In this document: piece after piece, positions 17,948 through 26,200 of the stretch | Numbering within the stretch: the first letter of the stretch is position 1 | Layout of the letters: each line of letters opens with the position of its first letter | Assembly: GCA_964509505.1 (NCBI GenBank) | Contig: CAZDYP010000004.1 | Location: 6,507 to 70,506, forward strand | Length of the DNA stretch: 64,000 bases | Direction: 5' to 3' | Origin: CAZDYP01 sp964509505 | GTDB taxonomy: Bacteria > Chloroflexota > Anaerolineae > JACRMK01 | The notes under the pieces: generated by a model | The model's database searches: none | The model's input: only the letters and a program-made list of their open reading frames with translations | Told to the model about the DNA's origin: nothing | Program-made: the position numbers and the translations under genes

Positions 17948-17988
17948 AGACCTGTCAGGCAGCGAAGTGGTGAAAACCTGACAGGTCT
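17948..17988. repeat. Hairpin AGACCTGTCAGG / CCTGACAGGTCT
   Basis: Perfect 12-bp inverted repeat with a 17-nt loop, 10 bp beyond the ftsA stop. It belongs with the AGACCT palindromes seen at 10461-10493. No T-run follows. Confidence 0.75.
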
Positions 17989-17997
17989 GAAACTGAG

Positions 17998-19227
17998 CTA
18001 TTGCGGGAACAAGCGCTTGATCCATTCGCTTGCTCGTTTCAATGGTGAACGCGGCTCATGCTCTTTTGAATGCGTCGAGAGCTTCGCATACCGCAAGCCC
18101 CACCACAACAAGCCCACACTCGTCGCATACATCGGTCGGCTCACTGTGTCAGTCAAACCTTCCAAGCCTTGCGGCGAGCCGATCCGCACAGGCAACTTTA
18201 AAGACTCACGTCCCAACTCGGCAAGGCCGTTCAGTTCCGCCGTGCCTCCCGTCAACACGATTCCTGCGGGCAACAGCCCATCGTAACCCGAGCGCTTGAT
18301 CTCTTTCAAGATGAGCGCGCACATTTCTTCTGCGCGAGCCTGCAAAATGTGCGCCACCTCGCGCCGCGCAATGGGGCGATGCCCGTTATCGCCGAACGAA
18401 GCCACATCCACGAGCTCACCCTCGGCAATCACTTCAGGACACACCGAGCCATGTTGGAGTTTGATGGCTTCGGCGACGTTGAACGGCGCGCGCAACCCAA
18501 TCGTCAAATCATTCGTATATTGCCAACCGCCAATCGGCAACACTTGTGAATGCCAGATACTCCCATCAATGAAGATAGCGATGTCCGTCGTGCCGCCGCC
18601 CACGTCCACCAACACAACGCCCGCTTCCTTCTCGTCGTCGTGCAACACCGCTTCACCCGCGGCAATAGGCTCCAGCACCAAATCGTTCACGGTCACACCC
18701 GCGGCCTCGACGCAATTGATGAGGTTGTGAATCGCGGGCAGCGCGCCCGTGACGATATGCGCTTCGACCTCGAGCCGAAACCCTTGCATCCCCACGGGAT
18801 CATGCACTCCTTCGACGCTATCGAGCGTGTAGCCGCGCGGGATAACGTGAATCACTTCACGGTTGGTCGGAATCGCAATCGCCCGCGCCGATTCGAGCGC
18901 CCGCGCCACGTCCTCTTCGCTGATGCCGCGCGCGCCATGCGACGCCGAGACGACGCCTTTGCTGTTCACCGAGGCGATGTGGTCGCCCGCAACGCCGACG
19001 AATGCGCCCTCAATGACGTAGCCCGACGAGCGCTCGGCTTTTTCTTTGCTTTCTTTGATAGCCGCAGTCGCCTCCGTAGTATTGACGACGACACCTTTTT
19101 TCAAGCCACGCGACGGCGCGACGCCCACGCCGATGATACGCAAGTGTCCATTTCGCTCGTTGCGCTCGGCGATGAGCGTACAAACTTTCGTAGTGCCTAC
19201 ATCAATACCAACAATCGGTTCCGACAT
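17998..19227 (-). CDS. ftsA: Cell division protein FtsA
   Basis: 409 residues. Actin-like ATPase that tethers FtsZ to the membrane. The phosphate-1 motif GIDVGTTKVCTLIAE is at residues 7-21, the phosphate-2 motif VVLVDVGGGTTDIA near residue 202, and the adenosine motif IVLTGGTAELNG near residue 335. The C-terminus SEWIKRLFPQ is an amphipathic membrane-targeting helix. It lies two genes upstream of ftsZ in the same direction. Confidence 0.97.
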   Translation of the reverse strand: MSEPIVGIDVGTTKVCTLIAERNERNGHLRIIGVGVAPSRGLKKGVVVNTTEATAAIKESKEKAERSSGYVIEGAFVGVAGDHIASVNSKGVVSASHGARGISEEDVARALESARAIAIPTNREVIHVIPRGYTLDSVEGVHDPVGMQGFRLEVEAHIVTGALPAIHNLINCVEAAGVTVNDLVLEPIAAGEAVLHDDEKEAGVVLVDVGGGTTDIAIFIDGSIWHSQVLPIGGWQYTNDLTIGLRAPFNVAEAIKLQHGSVCPEVIAEGELVDVASFGDNGHRPIARREVAHILQARAEEMCALILKEIKRSGYDGLLPAGIVLTGGTAELNGLAELGRESLKLPVRIGSPQGLEGLTDTVSRPMYATSVGLLWWGLRYAKLSTHSKEHEPRSPLKRASEWIKRLFPQ

Positions 19228-19261
19228 ATCAACTCAGTAAGGATGAAGGATGAAAATAAGA

Positions 19262-19489
19262 TCAGCCAGCTGTCTTTTTGCTATTCAGCGCCGCTTTGCG
19301 TTTGAGAACGATGGTGACGATGATAGCAATCCATTCATTATCAGGTTTAACGCGGTTTGCCTCACGATATTGCGCGCTGACAGACGTACCAGACCTCAGC
19401 ATTTGCCTGCCAATGATTTGCGCTTCCGTTGGCTTGGGCAATAGGTCATACGCGCGAATAATTTGAAGCTCAAACTGTTTCGTTCTCAT
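19262..19489 (-). pseudogene. Truncated four-helix-bundle (23S IVP-type) protein
   Basis: 75 residues from the ATG at 19489. Residues 1-50 (RTKQFELQIIRAYDLLPK, then GRQMLRSGTSVSAQYREA) match the N-terminal half of the four-helix-bundle proteins found as intervening-sequence proteins and scattered in many genomes. After NEWIA the sequence leaves the family, ends early, and the usual second half (AYWLELL region) is missing. It is probably a truncated copy inserted between ftsQ and ftsA. Whether the short product is made is unknown. Confidence 0.6.
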
Positions 19490-19527
19490 TATCAAATCTT
19501 GTGGCGTCTTTTCATCCTTCCTCCTTT

Positions 19528-20331
19528 TTATTTTGGTTTGTAGAAGGCGCGTTCAGGCAAGCGCACGTCAATGTACTCGGGCGTAATTTTTTGCGCCACA
19601 AGTTGCGCCGTGAGCACATTGAGCAGTGTGAGTTTAGCGTTAAGTTGTTCGGGCTGACCGAACAGCACGCGCCAGCCACGCTCGCTTTGGAACGACAACC
19701 CCTTCAGCGTCGCATAGTCAAATTGCTTCACGGCGGGCAAGGCGGTGGTCAGAGCCTGAATCGCCGTCACGAGCTGCGTATCTAGCTGAGTGCGTGGCTG
19801 ATTATCCCAATCGCGCACGATAGGCAACGAGCGTGTCGTTTGCTGTGGCCGTTGCGCGAACACACGCCCACTCTCGTCCACCCACCACGTTTGTTTGTTC
19901 GCTTGCCACACGAACAACGGCTGACGCTCGACCACTCGCAAGCGCACAATGTTGGGCAATTCCAATTGCGCCGTCGCGCTCTTCACGCCATCGAGCGAGC
20001 TGAGACGCGCTTCGATCTCACTCTGCCGCAAGAAAAAAATGTTCCAATGCGCGACGGTTGCCGCTTGCCTAATTTCATCCGTTGGTATGGCGGCGTTACC
20101 TTCGACAATGACAGACTCCACAAAAAAGCGATCATCGGTCCCGAACCAGTACAACAACCAACTGCACGTCACACACAACGCGATGCTAAGCCAGCGTACA
20201 GCCCCCCCCGCTGACGCTAGGGGCAGTTGCGTCGCCGTCGCCGCGCGTTGAAAGCGCCGCCGAAACCTCGGCCGCGCCTGCCGTTGTGTGGGCGCTTGCG
20301 TTGTGTACGTCACAGAACTCGCTATCTCCAA
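19528..20331 (-). CDS. ftsQ: Cell division protein FtsQ
   Basis: Up to 267 residues. Basic cytoplasmic N-terminus, one membrane segment (about residues 47-65), then a POTRA domain (FVESVIVEGNAAIPTDEI) and the FtsQ beta domain. It links early and late division proteins in the periplasm-facing space. The start is unsure: the TTG at 20331 lies in a heptamer array, and a GTG at 20313 is an alternative. Gene order ddl-ftsQ-ftsA-ftsZ is classic. Confidence 0.9.
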   Translation of the reverse strand: MEIASSVTYTTQAPTQRQARPRFRRRFQRAATATQLPLASAGGAVRWLSIALCVTCSWLLYWFGTDDRFFVESVIVEGNAAIPTDEIRQAATVAHWNIFFLRQSEIEARLSSLDGVKSATAQLELPNIVRLRVVERQPLFVWQANKQTWWVDESGRVFAQRPQQTTRSLPIVRDWDNQPRTQLDTQLVTAIQALTTALPAVKQFDYATLKGLSFQSERGWRVLFGQPEQLNAKLTLLNVLTAQLVAQKITPEYIDVRLPERAFYKPK

Positions 20332-20391
20332 TCTTCAATCTTCAATCTTCAGTCTTCAATCTTCAGTCTTCAGTCTTCAGTCTTCAATCCC
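20329..20391. repeat. Heptamer array between ddl and ftsQ
   Basis: Nine in-phase units of CAATCTT/CAGTCTT fill exactly the space from the ddl stop codon (20392) to the first possible ftsQ start. No second arm. Confidence 0.9.
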
Positions 20392-21648
20392 TCACAACCC
20401 TGACCGTTTTTTATCCTGATGCCGCTCTAGCGCTAACCGTATCAAGCGATCTAACAACTCGCCATAACTGATGCCCGTTGCTTCCCACAACTTCGGATAC
20501 ATTGAAAATTTCGTGAAGCCCGGAATCGTGTTCAGCTCGTTGATGTAGATGCGGTTCGTATCTTGATCAATAAAAAAGTCAGCGCGCGCCATACCCGCGC
20601 AATCTATCGCGCGATACGCGCGCAGCGCCAATGCGCGCACCGCTTCGGCTTGCTCGTGCGGCAAAGCGGCGGGGATGATGAGGTCGGCTTCGCCATCCGT
20701 GTATTTGGCGACGTAGTCGTAAAACTCGCGGCGATAGCGAATCTCGCCGACAACCGAGACGATGGGCTCATCGTTGCCCAGCACACTGCATTCGACTTCG
20801 CGCGCCCGTAGCGCTTGCTCCACCAAAATTTTGCGGTCGTACTGACACGCCAATACGATAGCTTGATTAAGTTCAGAGCGATTACGCGCTTTACTCACGC
20901 CGACGCTCGAACCCAAATTGGCAGGCTTCACAAACACAGGATATGCTAGGCGCGCTTCAAGGTCGTCCATCACGTTCTCTGGCGCGCCATCCCACAGCGA
21001 GCGCAATATGACTGTATATGGCACGACGGGTAAACCCTGCGCCGTGAAAATGCTTTTCATCAGCGCCTTGTCCATACCCACTGCCGATGCCGCCACCCCT
21101 GCGCCGACGTATGGAAGATGTGCGAGCTCCAACAACCCTTGCACCGTGCCATCTTCGCCCATTGGCCCATGCAGCACAGGAAAGACGACATCGAGGTTGG
21201 CGAGGGGCGAGTGGGAATTAGTAATTGGTAATTGGTGATTGGTGATTGCTGTGTCGCGCGCAGCGCGATGAGGGTAATTGGCTGCAACCAACGCCGTAAC
21301 CGTTTCCGCTGGTATCGCTCCCTCACGAATTACGGTTGACTGCTCGCCATTCACTGATAGCCGCTCACTGCTCACCAGTGATGGCGCAGCGAATAAAGGC
21401 AATTGTTCACTGTCCACGGCTGACTCGACGCCAGGCAACGGTAGCTGCAGGGTGTCAGGCGTCCACAGTTGTTGAACTTGCCCATTCGTCAGCCAACGAC
21501 CTTGTTTGTCAATGCCAATGGTGATGACCTCGTATTTGTTTTTGTCGAGCGTGTCAATCACCGCTTGCGCCGAAGCCAACGAGACTTCATGCTCGCCCGA
21601 TTGACCGCCACAGAGAATACCGATGCGTAATTTAGTGTGCATGTTCAT
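20392..21648 (-). CDS. ddl: D-alanine--D-alanine ligase
   Basis: 418 residues, 50-60 longer than usual. It makes D-Ala-D-Ala for the peptidoglycan precursor (ATP-grasp fold). The N-terminal GGQSGEHEVSLASA, HGPMGEDGTVQG, KPANLGSSVGVSK and the closing INELNTIPGFTKFSMYPKLW are intact. The extra length sits between residues 75 and 148, before LDVVFPVLHGP; its DNA holds two heptamer arrays (21217-21251 and 21337-21378) of the kind otherwise intergenic. The insertion is in frame and at a loop that varies in the family, so the enzyme may well be active. Confidence 0.95.
   Translation of the reverse strand: MNMHTKLRIGILCGGQSGEHEVSLASAQAVIDTLDKNKYEVITIGIDKQGRWLTNGQVQQLWTPDTLQLPLPGVESAVDSEQLPLFAAPSLVSSERLSVNGEQSTVIREGAIPAETVTALVAANYPHRAARDTAITNHQLPITNSHSPLANLDVVFPVLHGPMGEDGTVQGLLELAHLPYVGAGVAASAVGMDKALMKSIFTAQGLPVVPYTVILRSLWDGAPENVMDDLEARLAYPVFVKPANLGSSVGVSKARNRSELNQAIVLACQYDRKILVEQALRAREVECSVLGNDEPIVSVVGEIRYRREFYDYVAKYTDGEADLIIPAALPHEQAEAVRALALRAYRAIDCAGMARADFFIDQDTNRIYINELNTIPGFTKFSMYPKLWEATGISYGELLDRLIRLALERHQDKKRSGL
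21217..21251. repeat. Heptamer array inside ddl
   Basis: Five in-phase units: ATTAGTA, ATTGGTA, ATTGGTG, ATTGGTG, ATTGCTG. The word is the one used in the intergenic array at 58497-58524. It codes the residues ITNHQLPITN of Ddl. Confidence 0.85.
21337..21378. repeat. Second, diverged heptamer array inside ddl
   Basis: Six units with a 7-nt period of the TCACTGC/TCACTGA type, followed by a reverse-sense CAGTGATGG. It codes the SERLSVNGEQS region of Ddl and resembles the TCAGTGT arrays at 4746-4840 and 52852-52900. Confidence 0.65.
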
Positions 21649-21653
21649 ACCCC

Positions 21654-21714
21654 CTAGTCCCTAGTCGCCAGTCACTCGTCACTAGCAGCTAACGACCAGC
21701 GCTAGCGACTAGCA
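21654..21714. repeat. Heptamer array between murB and ddl
   Basis: Units such as CTAGTCC, CTAGTCG, CCAGTCA, CTCGTCA, CTAGCAG, CTAACGA keep a 7-nt period from the ddl start to the murB stop. The second half turns to the reverse-complement sense. Confidence 0.8.
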
Positions 21715-21716
21715 AC

Positions 21717-22634
21717 TTACCATTCGCCAACCAACTCAATTTCTAATTCAAGCGACACGCCAAAGCATTCCCACACTTTGGCTTGCGCGAGTTGGATCAG
21801 CGCCAGCATATCATTCGCCGTCGCCGCGCCTGTGTTCACGAAGAAGTTTGCATGAACGGGCGAAATCATAGCGCCGCCAACGGCTGTGCCTTTCAAACCC
21901 GCCGCCTCAATGAGCCTACCCGCATAATCGTTCGGCGGATTCTTGAATACCGAGCCAGCGCTGGGATCGCTCGGTTGCGTCGCGCGCCGATAATCGTTGA
22001 ATTTTTTCAAACGCGCACTCACCGCTGCCGGTTCATCGCGCTTCAACAGAAATTCGGCCGTCAGCACCACCTCACGTCCGCGTTGCCCCTTGAAGCGACT
22101 GTGACGATACGCGAACTCCATTTCAGGCGTCGTGAGTGCGCGTTCCATGCCCGCCGCATCGAGTATAGTCGCACGTTGGATCACGTCAGCGATACACGAG
22201 CCATGCGCGCCGGCATTGTTCACGATGGCGCTGCCCAGCGCCGCAGGCACACCCACTGCCCATTCCAAGCCAGCCCAACCTTGCTTCGCCAACGAATTTG
22301 CTAATAGCGGCAACGACGCGCCCGCCTCAGCCCACAACACCGCCGTCGCGCCGGTGAGCGTTACGCGATACGCATTGCACTCCGTTGCAATCACTAAGCC
22401 GCGCACGCCTGCATCGCCAATCAAAATGTTCGTGCCGCGCCCTAGCATGAAATAGGGCAACGCATGAGCGCGCGCCGTCAGCACTGCGCGCTTCAACAAT
22501 TCGACCGTCGTCGCCGCCACAAAAAAATCTGCGGGACCGCCGACGCGCCACGACGTATGTCGCGCTAAAGGCTCTTGCGCTTTAACCGTCGCGCCGATCT
22601 GTTGGGTTAGCGCATGCGCCTCAATCGCTGCCAT
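21717..22634 (-). CDS. murB: UDP-N-acetylenolpyruvoylglucosamine reductase
   Basis: 305 residues. It reduces UDP-GlcNAc-enolpyruvate to UDP-MurNAc with NADPH and FAD. FAD-binding TSWRVGGPADFF lies near residue 29, LGRGTNILIGD near 65, the YRHSRFKG loop near 170, and the catalytic Ser in SAGSVFKNPP near 226. The gene sits between ddl and an uncharacterised membrane protein, 7 bp from the latter's stop. Confidence 0.96.
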   Translation of the reverse strand: MAAIEAHALTQQIGATVKAQEPLARHTSWRVGGPADFFVAATTVELLKRAVLTARAHALPYFMLGRGTNILIGDAGVRGLVIATECNAYRVTLTGATAVLWAEAGASLPLLANSLAKQGWAGLEWAVGVPAALGSAIVNNAGAHGSCIADVIQRATILDAAGMERALTTPEMEFAYRHSRFKGQRGREVVLTAEFLLKRDEPAAVSARLKKFNDYRRATQPSDPSAGSVFKNPPNDYAGRLIEAAGLKGTAVGGAMISPVHANFFVNTGAATANDMLALIQLAQAKVWECFGVSLELEIELVGEW

Positions 22635-22641
22635 TTACGAG

Positions 22642-23493
22642 TTAGTGACCACGCAAACGAGTCAATAGACCACCACTGCTTGCTGCAGGTCGTGGAGCGC
22701 CGCCGCCGCCGCCGCCGCCGCCGCCTGCTGGTTTGGGTGGAGGCGCAGGTTGTGCGGTGTAAAGACGATAGAGCGCCGCCAACAAACCGACGAATGCCCA
22801 TGCCGTCGCGATGGGCAAATTGGCGGGGCGTGTCAGATACCCCCCCACATCGGCGAAGGTAGCAAGCAACGTCCCAAAGCTGTTCGCTGCTTGATTAGGC
22901 ATCAGGAAAAGCCATACGACGAACAATTCGGTCATGCCCTTCCAGAAAACCCGTGAATCGTAAAAGCCGCGCGCCGAGATGATCAATCCAAAGATGACCA
23001 GGCCAAGGAAACCCACCCACGCCGCGCGCTGCTCCGCCATGAGCGTCCCCACTCGCACATTGCCCAACTGCAAATTGATGGCGATGAAAGTTTGCGCTTC
23101 CAAGTGATAGACGAAGAAGCAGATGACGAGCGCGATGATGTCATCGTAGATGCGCGGCGATTTCGCCGCTTTCATGTAATAGCGCACTGCCAAGCCCAAC
23201 AAGATCAGCGAGAGCAACACGCCGATGCGAAAGCCATTGAGAATGGTGGTCTGCCCGACCTTCACGACAACTGCCTCGGGATTGAATTGGAAAGTGCGCA
23301 CGATTTGGATAGACCACGAGGTAATCCATTGAGTGAGGCCCGTCGCCAGATTGAACGGGAAGTTGTCCACCGAGAAAATGCGCCCATCTCTGAAAATTTG
23401 CGCTAGATTGCGCGCGGGTCCCTGCAAGAAAACGGCTGAGGTCAGTAGCATCCACCAATAAATCAGGTTGCGTAGGCTGAAGACTGAACCCAT
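22642..23493 (-). CDS. Uncharacterised multi-spanning membrane protein of the dcw cluster
   Basis: 283 residues, not recognised. Hydrophobicity suggests five or six membrane segments: near residues 8-25, 88-105, 116-135, 150-170, 185-205 and 225-245. Charged or polar loops separate them. The C-terminus is PPPKPAG, nine or so consecutive glycines, then Pro/Ala/Ser and LLTRLRGH, likely a flexible cytoplasmic or surface tail. It is closely packed: 7 bp from murB and 26 bp from murC. Its place among precursor-synthesis genes suggests a role in wall synthesis or division, without direct evidence. No catalytic motif is visible. Confidence 0.75.
   Translation of the reverse strand: MGSVFSLRNLIYWWMLLTSAVFLQGPARNLAQIFRDGRIFSVDNFPFNLATGLTQWITSWSIQIVRTFQFNPEAVVVKVGQTTILNGFRIGVLLSLILLGLAVRYYMKAAKSPRIYDDIIALVICFFVYHLEAQTFIAINLQLGNVRVGTLMAEQRAAWVGFLGLVIFGLIISARGFYDSRVFWKGMTELFVVWLFLMPNQAANSFGTLLATFADVGGYLTRPANLPIATAWAFVGLLAALYRLYTAQPAPPPKPAGGGGGGGGGAPRPAASSGGLLTRLRGH
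22697..22725. repeat. GCC trinucleotide tract
   Basis: About nine GCC/CGC repeats coding the poly-glycine run of the membrane protein. Such a tract can change length by slippage in units of one residue. Confidence 0.85.
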
Positions 23494-23519
23494 CGCTGCC
23501 TCCTTTGATTAATTTTGAT

Positions 23520-24884
23520 TTAAGTATGGTCACACCTTTGCAAGAAACGCATGCCCACCATGTTGACATCGCCCGCGCCCAATGTGATGAGGACATCACC
23601 CGCGCGGTTGTGCGTTGTGATAAACTCCAGCGCCGCATCCAACGTGGGCGCATAGCGCGTATGTGGATGCGACATGCGCGCGACGAGGTTGGCGCCGCTA
23701 ACACCCAAGGTGTCTTTTTCGCGCGCCGCATAAATATCGGTGATGATAACTTCGTCGGCGTCGTCAAACGCTTGCGCGAATTCGTCTAACAAGGCGCGTG
23801 TGCGCGAATAGGTGTGTGGTTGAAAGACCGCCCAGATGCGCCGCGCGCCGAAATACTCGCGCGCCGCTGCCAATGCCGCACGCACCTTCGGCGGATTGTG
23901 CGCGTAGTCGTCCACGACGGTCACGCCCGCGCGCTCCCCTTTGATTTCAAAACGGCGTTGCGTGCCCCGAAAATTTTGTAACGCCTGCGCGGCTTGTCGC
24001 ACATCGAGTTGCAACTGATCGCATAGAGCCAGCGCCGCGCACGCATTCAGCATATTGTGACGCCCTGGCATTGGCAAGCGCACGACGGCGAGCGAGCGAC
24101 GCTCTTTGGCGACGACGAATTCTGCGCCACATTGCGAATCGAAATACGGATCAATCACTTGATACATATTCTGCGCGCCGAAACCGTATGTGATGAGGCG
24201 CGCAGGCGTTTGATATATGGCGCGCGCATGCGGCGCATCGCCGCACAGCACCACACAGCCATTCTGCTCTGTAATGGACGGCAACGCGGCAAAGGCTTGA
24301 AACGCGGCAATGACCGCCGCTTCGTCTTTGAAACAATCGGGATGATCGAACTCAATGCTGGTGATGATGGCATGGCGCGGCTTGAGCCCAAGAAACATGC
24401 GCTCGTACTCGTCGGCTTCGATCACAAAATGCTCGCCCTGCCCCGCGCGCGCATTCGTGTCGAAGTTCACCATGACGCCGCCGACGATGAACGTCGGGTC
24501 GAGCTGCAATTCACTCAAAACGTAAGCCAGCAGCGCGGTCGTCGTTGTCTTGCCGTGCGTGCCAGCGACGCCGACGCCGATTTTGTCTGCCATCAACTCG
24601 CCAAGCAGCGCCTCACGGCGGACGACGGGAATGCCGCGCGCTTGCGCCGCCACCACTTCGGGGTTATCAGCGCGCACCGCCGCCGACACGACCACCAACT
24701 CCGCAGCGCCAAGATGTTTTGCGTGGTGACCTTCATAAATCTGCGCGCCTAACTCTCTCAGCCTCGCCGTCGTCTTTGACAAGGCTAAGTCTGAGCCACT
24801 CACCGTTTTGCCCTGTTCAAGCAACACTTTGGCGAGGGCAGACAAGCCCGCGCCGCCAATGCCGACGAAGTGGATGCGATTCAT
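23520..24884 (-). CDS. murC: UDP-N-acetylmuramate--L-alanine ligase
   Basis: 454 residues from the ATG at 24884. It adds L-Ala to UDP-MurNAc using ATP. N-terminal HFVGIGGAGLSALAK, ATP-binding GTHGKTTTTALL near residue 105, the EADEYER acid site near residue 166, and DDYAHNPPKVRAAL near residue 335 are all intact. A frame continues upstream into repeat-like DNA but the conserved N-terminus fixes the start. No clear ribosome-binding site precedes it. Confidence 0.96.
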   Translation of the reverse strand: MNRIHFVGIGGAGLSALAKVLLEQGKTVSGSDLALSKTTARLRELGAQIYEGHHAKHLGAAELVVVSAAVRADNPEVVAAQARGIPVVRREALLGELMADKIGVGVAGTHGKTTTTALLAYVLSELQLDPTFIVGGVMVNFDTNARAGQGEHFVIEADEYERMFLGLKPRHAIITSIEFDHPDCFKDEAAVIAAFQAFAALPSITEQNGCVVLCGDAPHARAIYQTPARLITYGFGAQNMYQVIDPYFDSQCGAEFVVAKERRSLAVVRLPMPGRHNMLNACAALALCDQLQLDVRQAAQALQNFRGTQRRFEIKGERAGVTVVDDYAHNPPKVRAALAAAREYFGARRIWAVFQPHTYSRTRALLDEFAQAFDDADEVIITDIYAAREKDTLGVSGANLVARMSHPHTRYAPTLDAALEFITTHNRAGDVLITLGAGDVNMVGMRFLQRCDHT

Positions 24885-24951
24885 GTGTGTAATTGGTACT
24901 CGCTCATGTATGGAAAGCGCGCAAACTTCTTTGCTCACGCGGGAGGTGCAA

Positions 24952-26136
24952 TTACCCATTACTAATTACTTCCTTCACAACGTGCGCTAATCGTTCCGCC
25001 GCATTGGGTTGGGCAAGCGCGCGCGCCTGGGCGCTCATCTGTTGTAAGCGTGCGGGATCGTTCAGCAAGTTCATCATGGTTGGCATAAGTTGGGATGACA
25101 ACTCTTCATCGCGCACAATGACCGCCGCGCCATGCTGCGCGAGATAATCGGCGTTCACTTTTTGATAGCGCCACGCATACGGGTATGGCGCCAGCACGCT
25201 CGGCAACCCAAACAATGGAAACTCACCCAGCGCCGACGCGCCCGCGCGTGAGACGATCAAATCTGCGCTTGCATACGCCGCGCCCATCTCGTCGTGCAAA
25301 TAGGGAAACACATGATAGCGCGCGCGCCATTCATCCGACAAATGTTCATGCGCGTTACGCACTTCATCCCATTCACCTACGCCGCTGATGTGAATCAGCT
25401 CGGCGTGCGCGAGCAACTCTTGGGCTTGCGCGATGATGACGCGATTGAGATTGCGTGCGCCGCGCGAACCGCCGAATACCAACACCACGCGCGCATCGGG
25501 CGCAATGCCAAATGTTGCGCGGGCTTGTGAACGCCTCGATAGATCTGTCAGGGCTGCGCTATGAGCGAGCAATGCGCGACGCACAGGGTAGCCTGTGACG
25601 ACGAATTTGCGCGCAGCAAAATAGGCTCGTGAAGCTTCCGTCGTCGCCGCGATGCGCCGCGCGAACCACCCTAACACGCGCACCGACAAGGCTGGCTCAA
25701 TATCCGGCAGATAAACGACCATCGGGATGCGCTGCACCCATGCGGCGATGGCGACGGGAATCGCGATGAAACCACCCGTGAACAAAACCAGCTGTGGCTT
25801 GAAGCGCCACAAGCTCGTCCACGCTTGCACTGCGCCCTTAAGCAAGCGCAACGTATTCGACAGCGCTTGCTTCAGACCGACCCCATGCAAACCGCCGCCG
25901 CTAATCAATTGGAAAGGTACACCTTCGCGCGCGACTAATGCTTGTTCGATGCCTGCGCCGCCGATAAAGAGAAATTCAGTGTGGGACAACCCTTCGACGT
26001 TGCTCAGGGCACGATTTTCAATTTGTCTCGCGGGGGGCAAATTAGAAACTTGCTCTACCTCTGCTAACGCCTCGCGCGCGACGAGCAATGGATACACATG
26101 CCCCCCCGTGCCACCGCCACACAACACAATTCGCAT
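24952..26136 (-). CDS. murG: UDP-GlcNAc--lipid I transferase MurG
   Basis: 394 residues. It adds GlcNAc to lipid I on the inner face of the membrane to make lipid II. The family start RIVLCGGGTGGHVYPLL follows the chosen ATG; FGGSRGARNLN near residue 230 and SRAGASALGE near 295 form the nucleotide-sugar site. About 26 residues after residue 27 (EQVSNLPPARQ to NVEGLSH) have no counterpart in typical MurG; their DNA resembles the intergenic repeat at 15820-15877. A second ATG one codon upstream is possible. Confidence 0.95.
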   Translation of the reverse strand: MRIVLCGGGTGGHVYPLLVAREALAEVEQVSNLPPARQIENRALSNVEGLSHTEFLFIGGAGIEQALVAREGVPFQLISGGGLHGVGLKQALSNTLRLLKGAVQAWTSLWRFKPQLVLFTGGFIAIPVAIAAWVQRIPMVVYLPDIEPALSVRVLGWFARRIAATTEASRAYFAARKFVVTGYPVRRALLAHSAALTDLSRRSQARATFGIAPDARVVLVFGGSRGARNLNRVIIAQAQELLAHAELIHISGVGEWDEVRNAHEHLSDEWRARYHVFPYLHDEMGAAYASADLIVSRAGASALGEFPLFGLPSVLAPYPYAWRYQKVNADYLAQHGAAVIVRDEELSSQLMPTMMNLLNDPARLQQMSAQARALAQPNAAERLAHVVKEVISNG

Positions 26137-26200
26137 CATAGCCAAAGGGAGCTGGGGAGATAAGAGAAATTAGAGGAAATCATGCGACTCACGCGATGAC

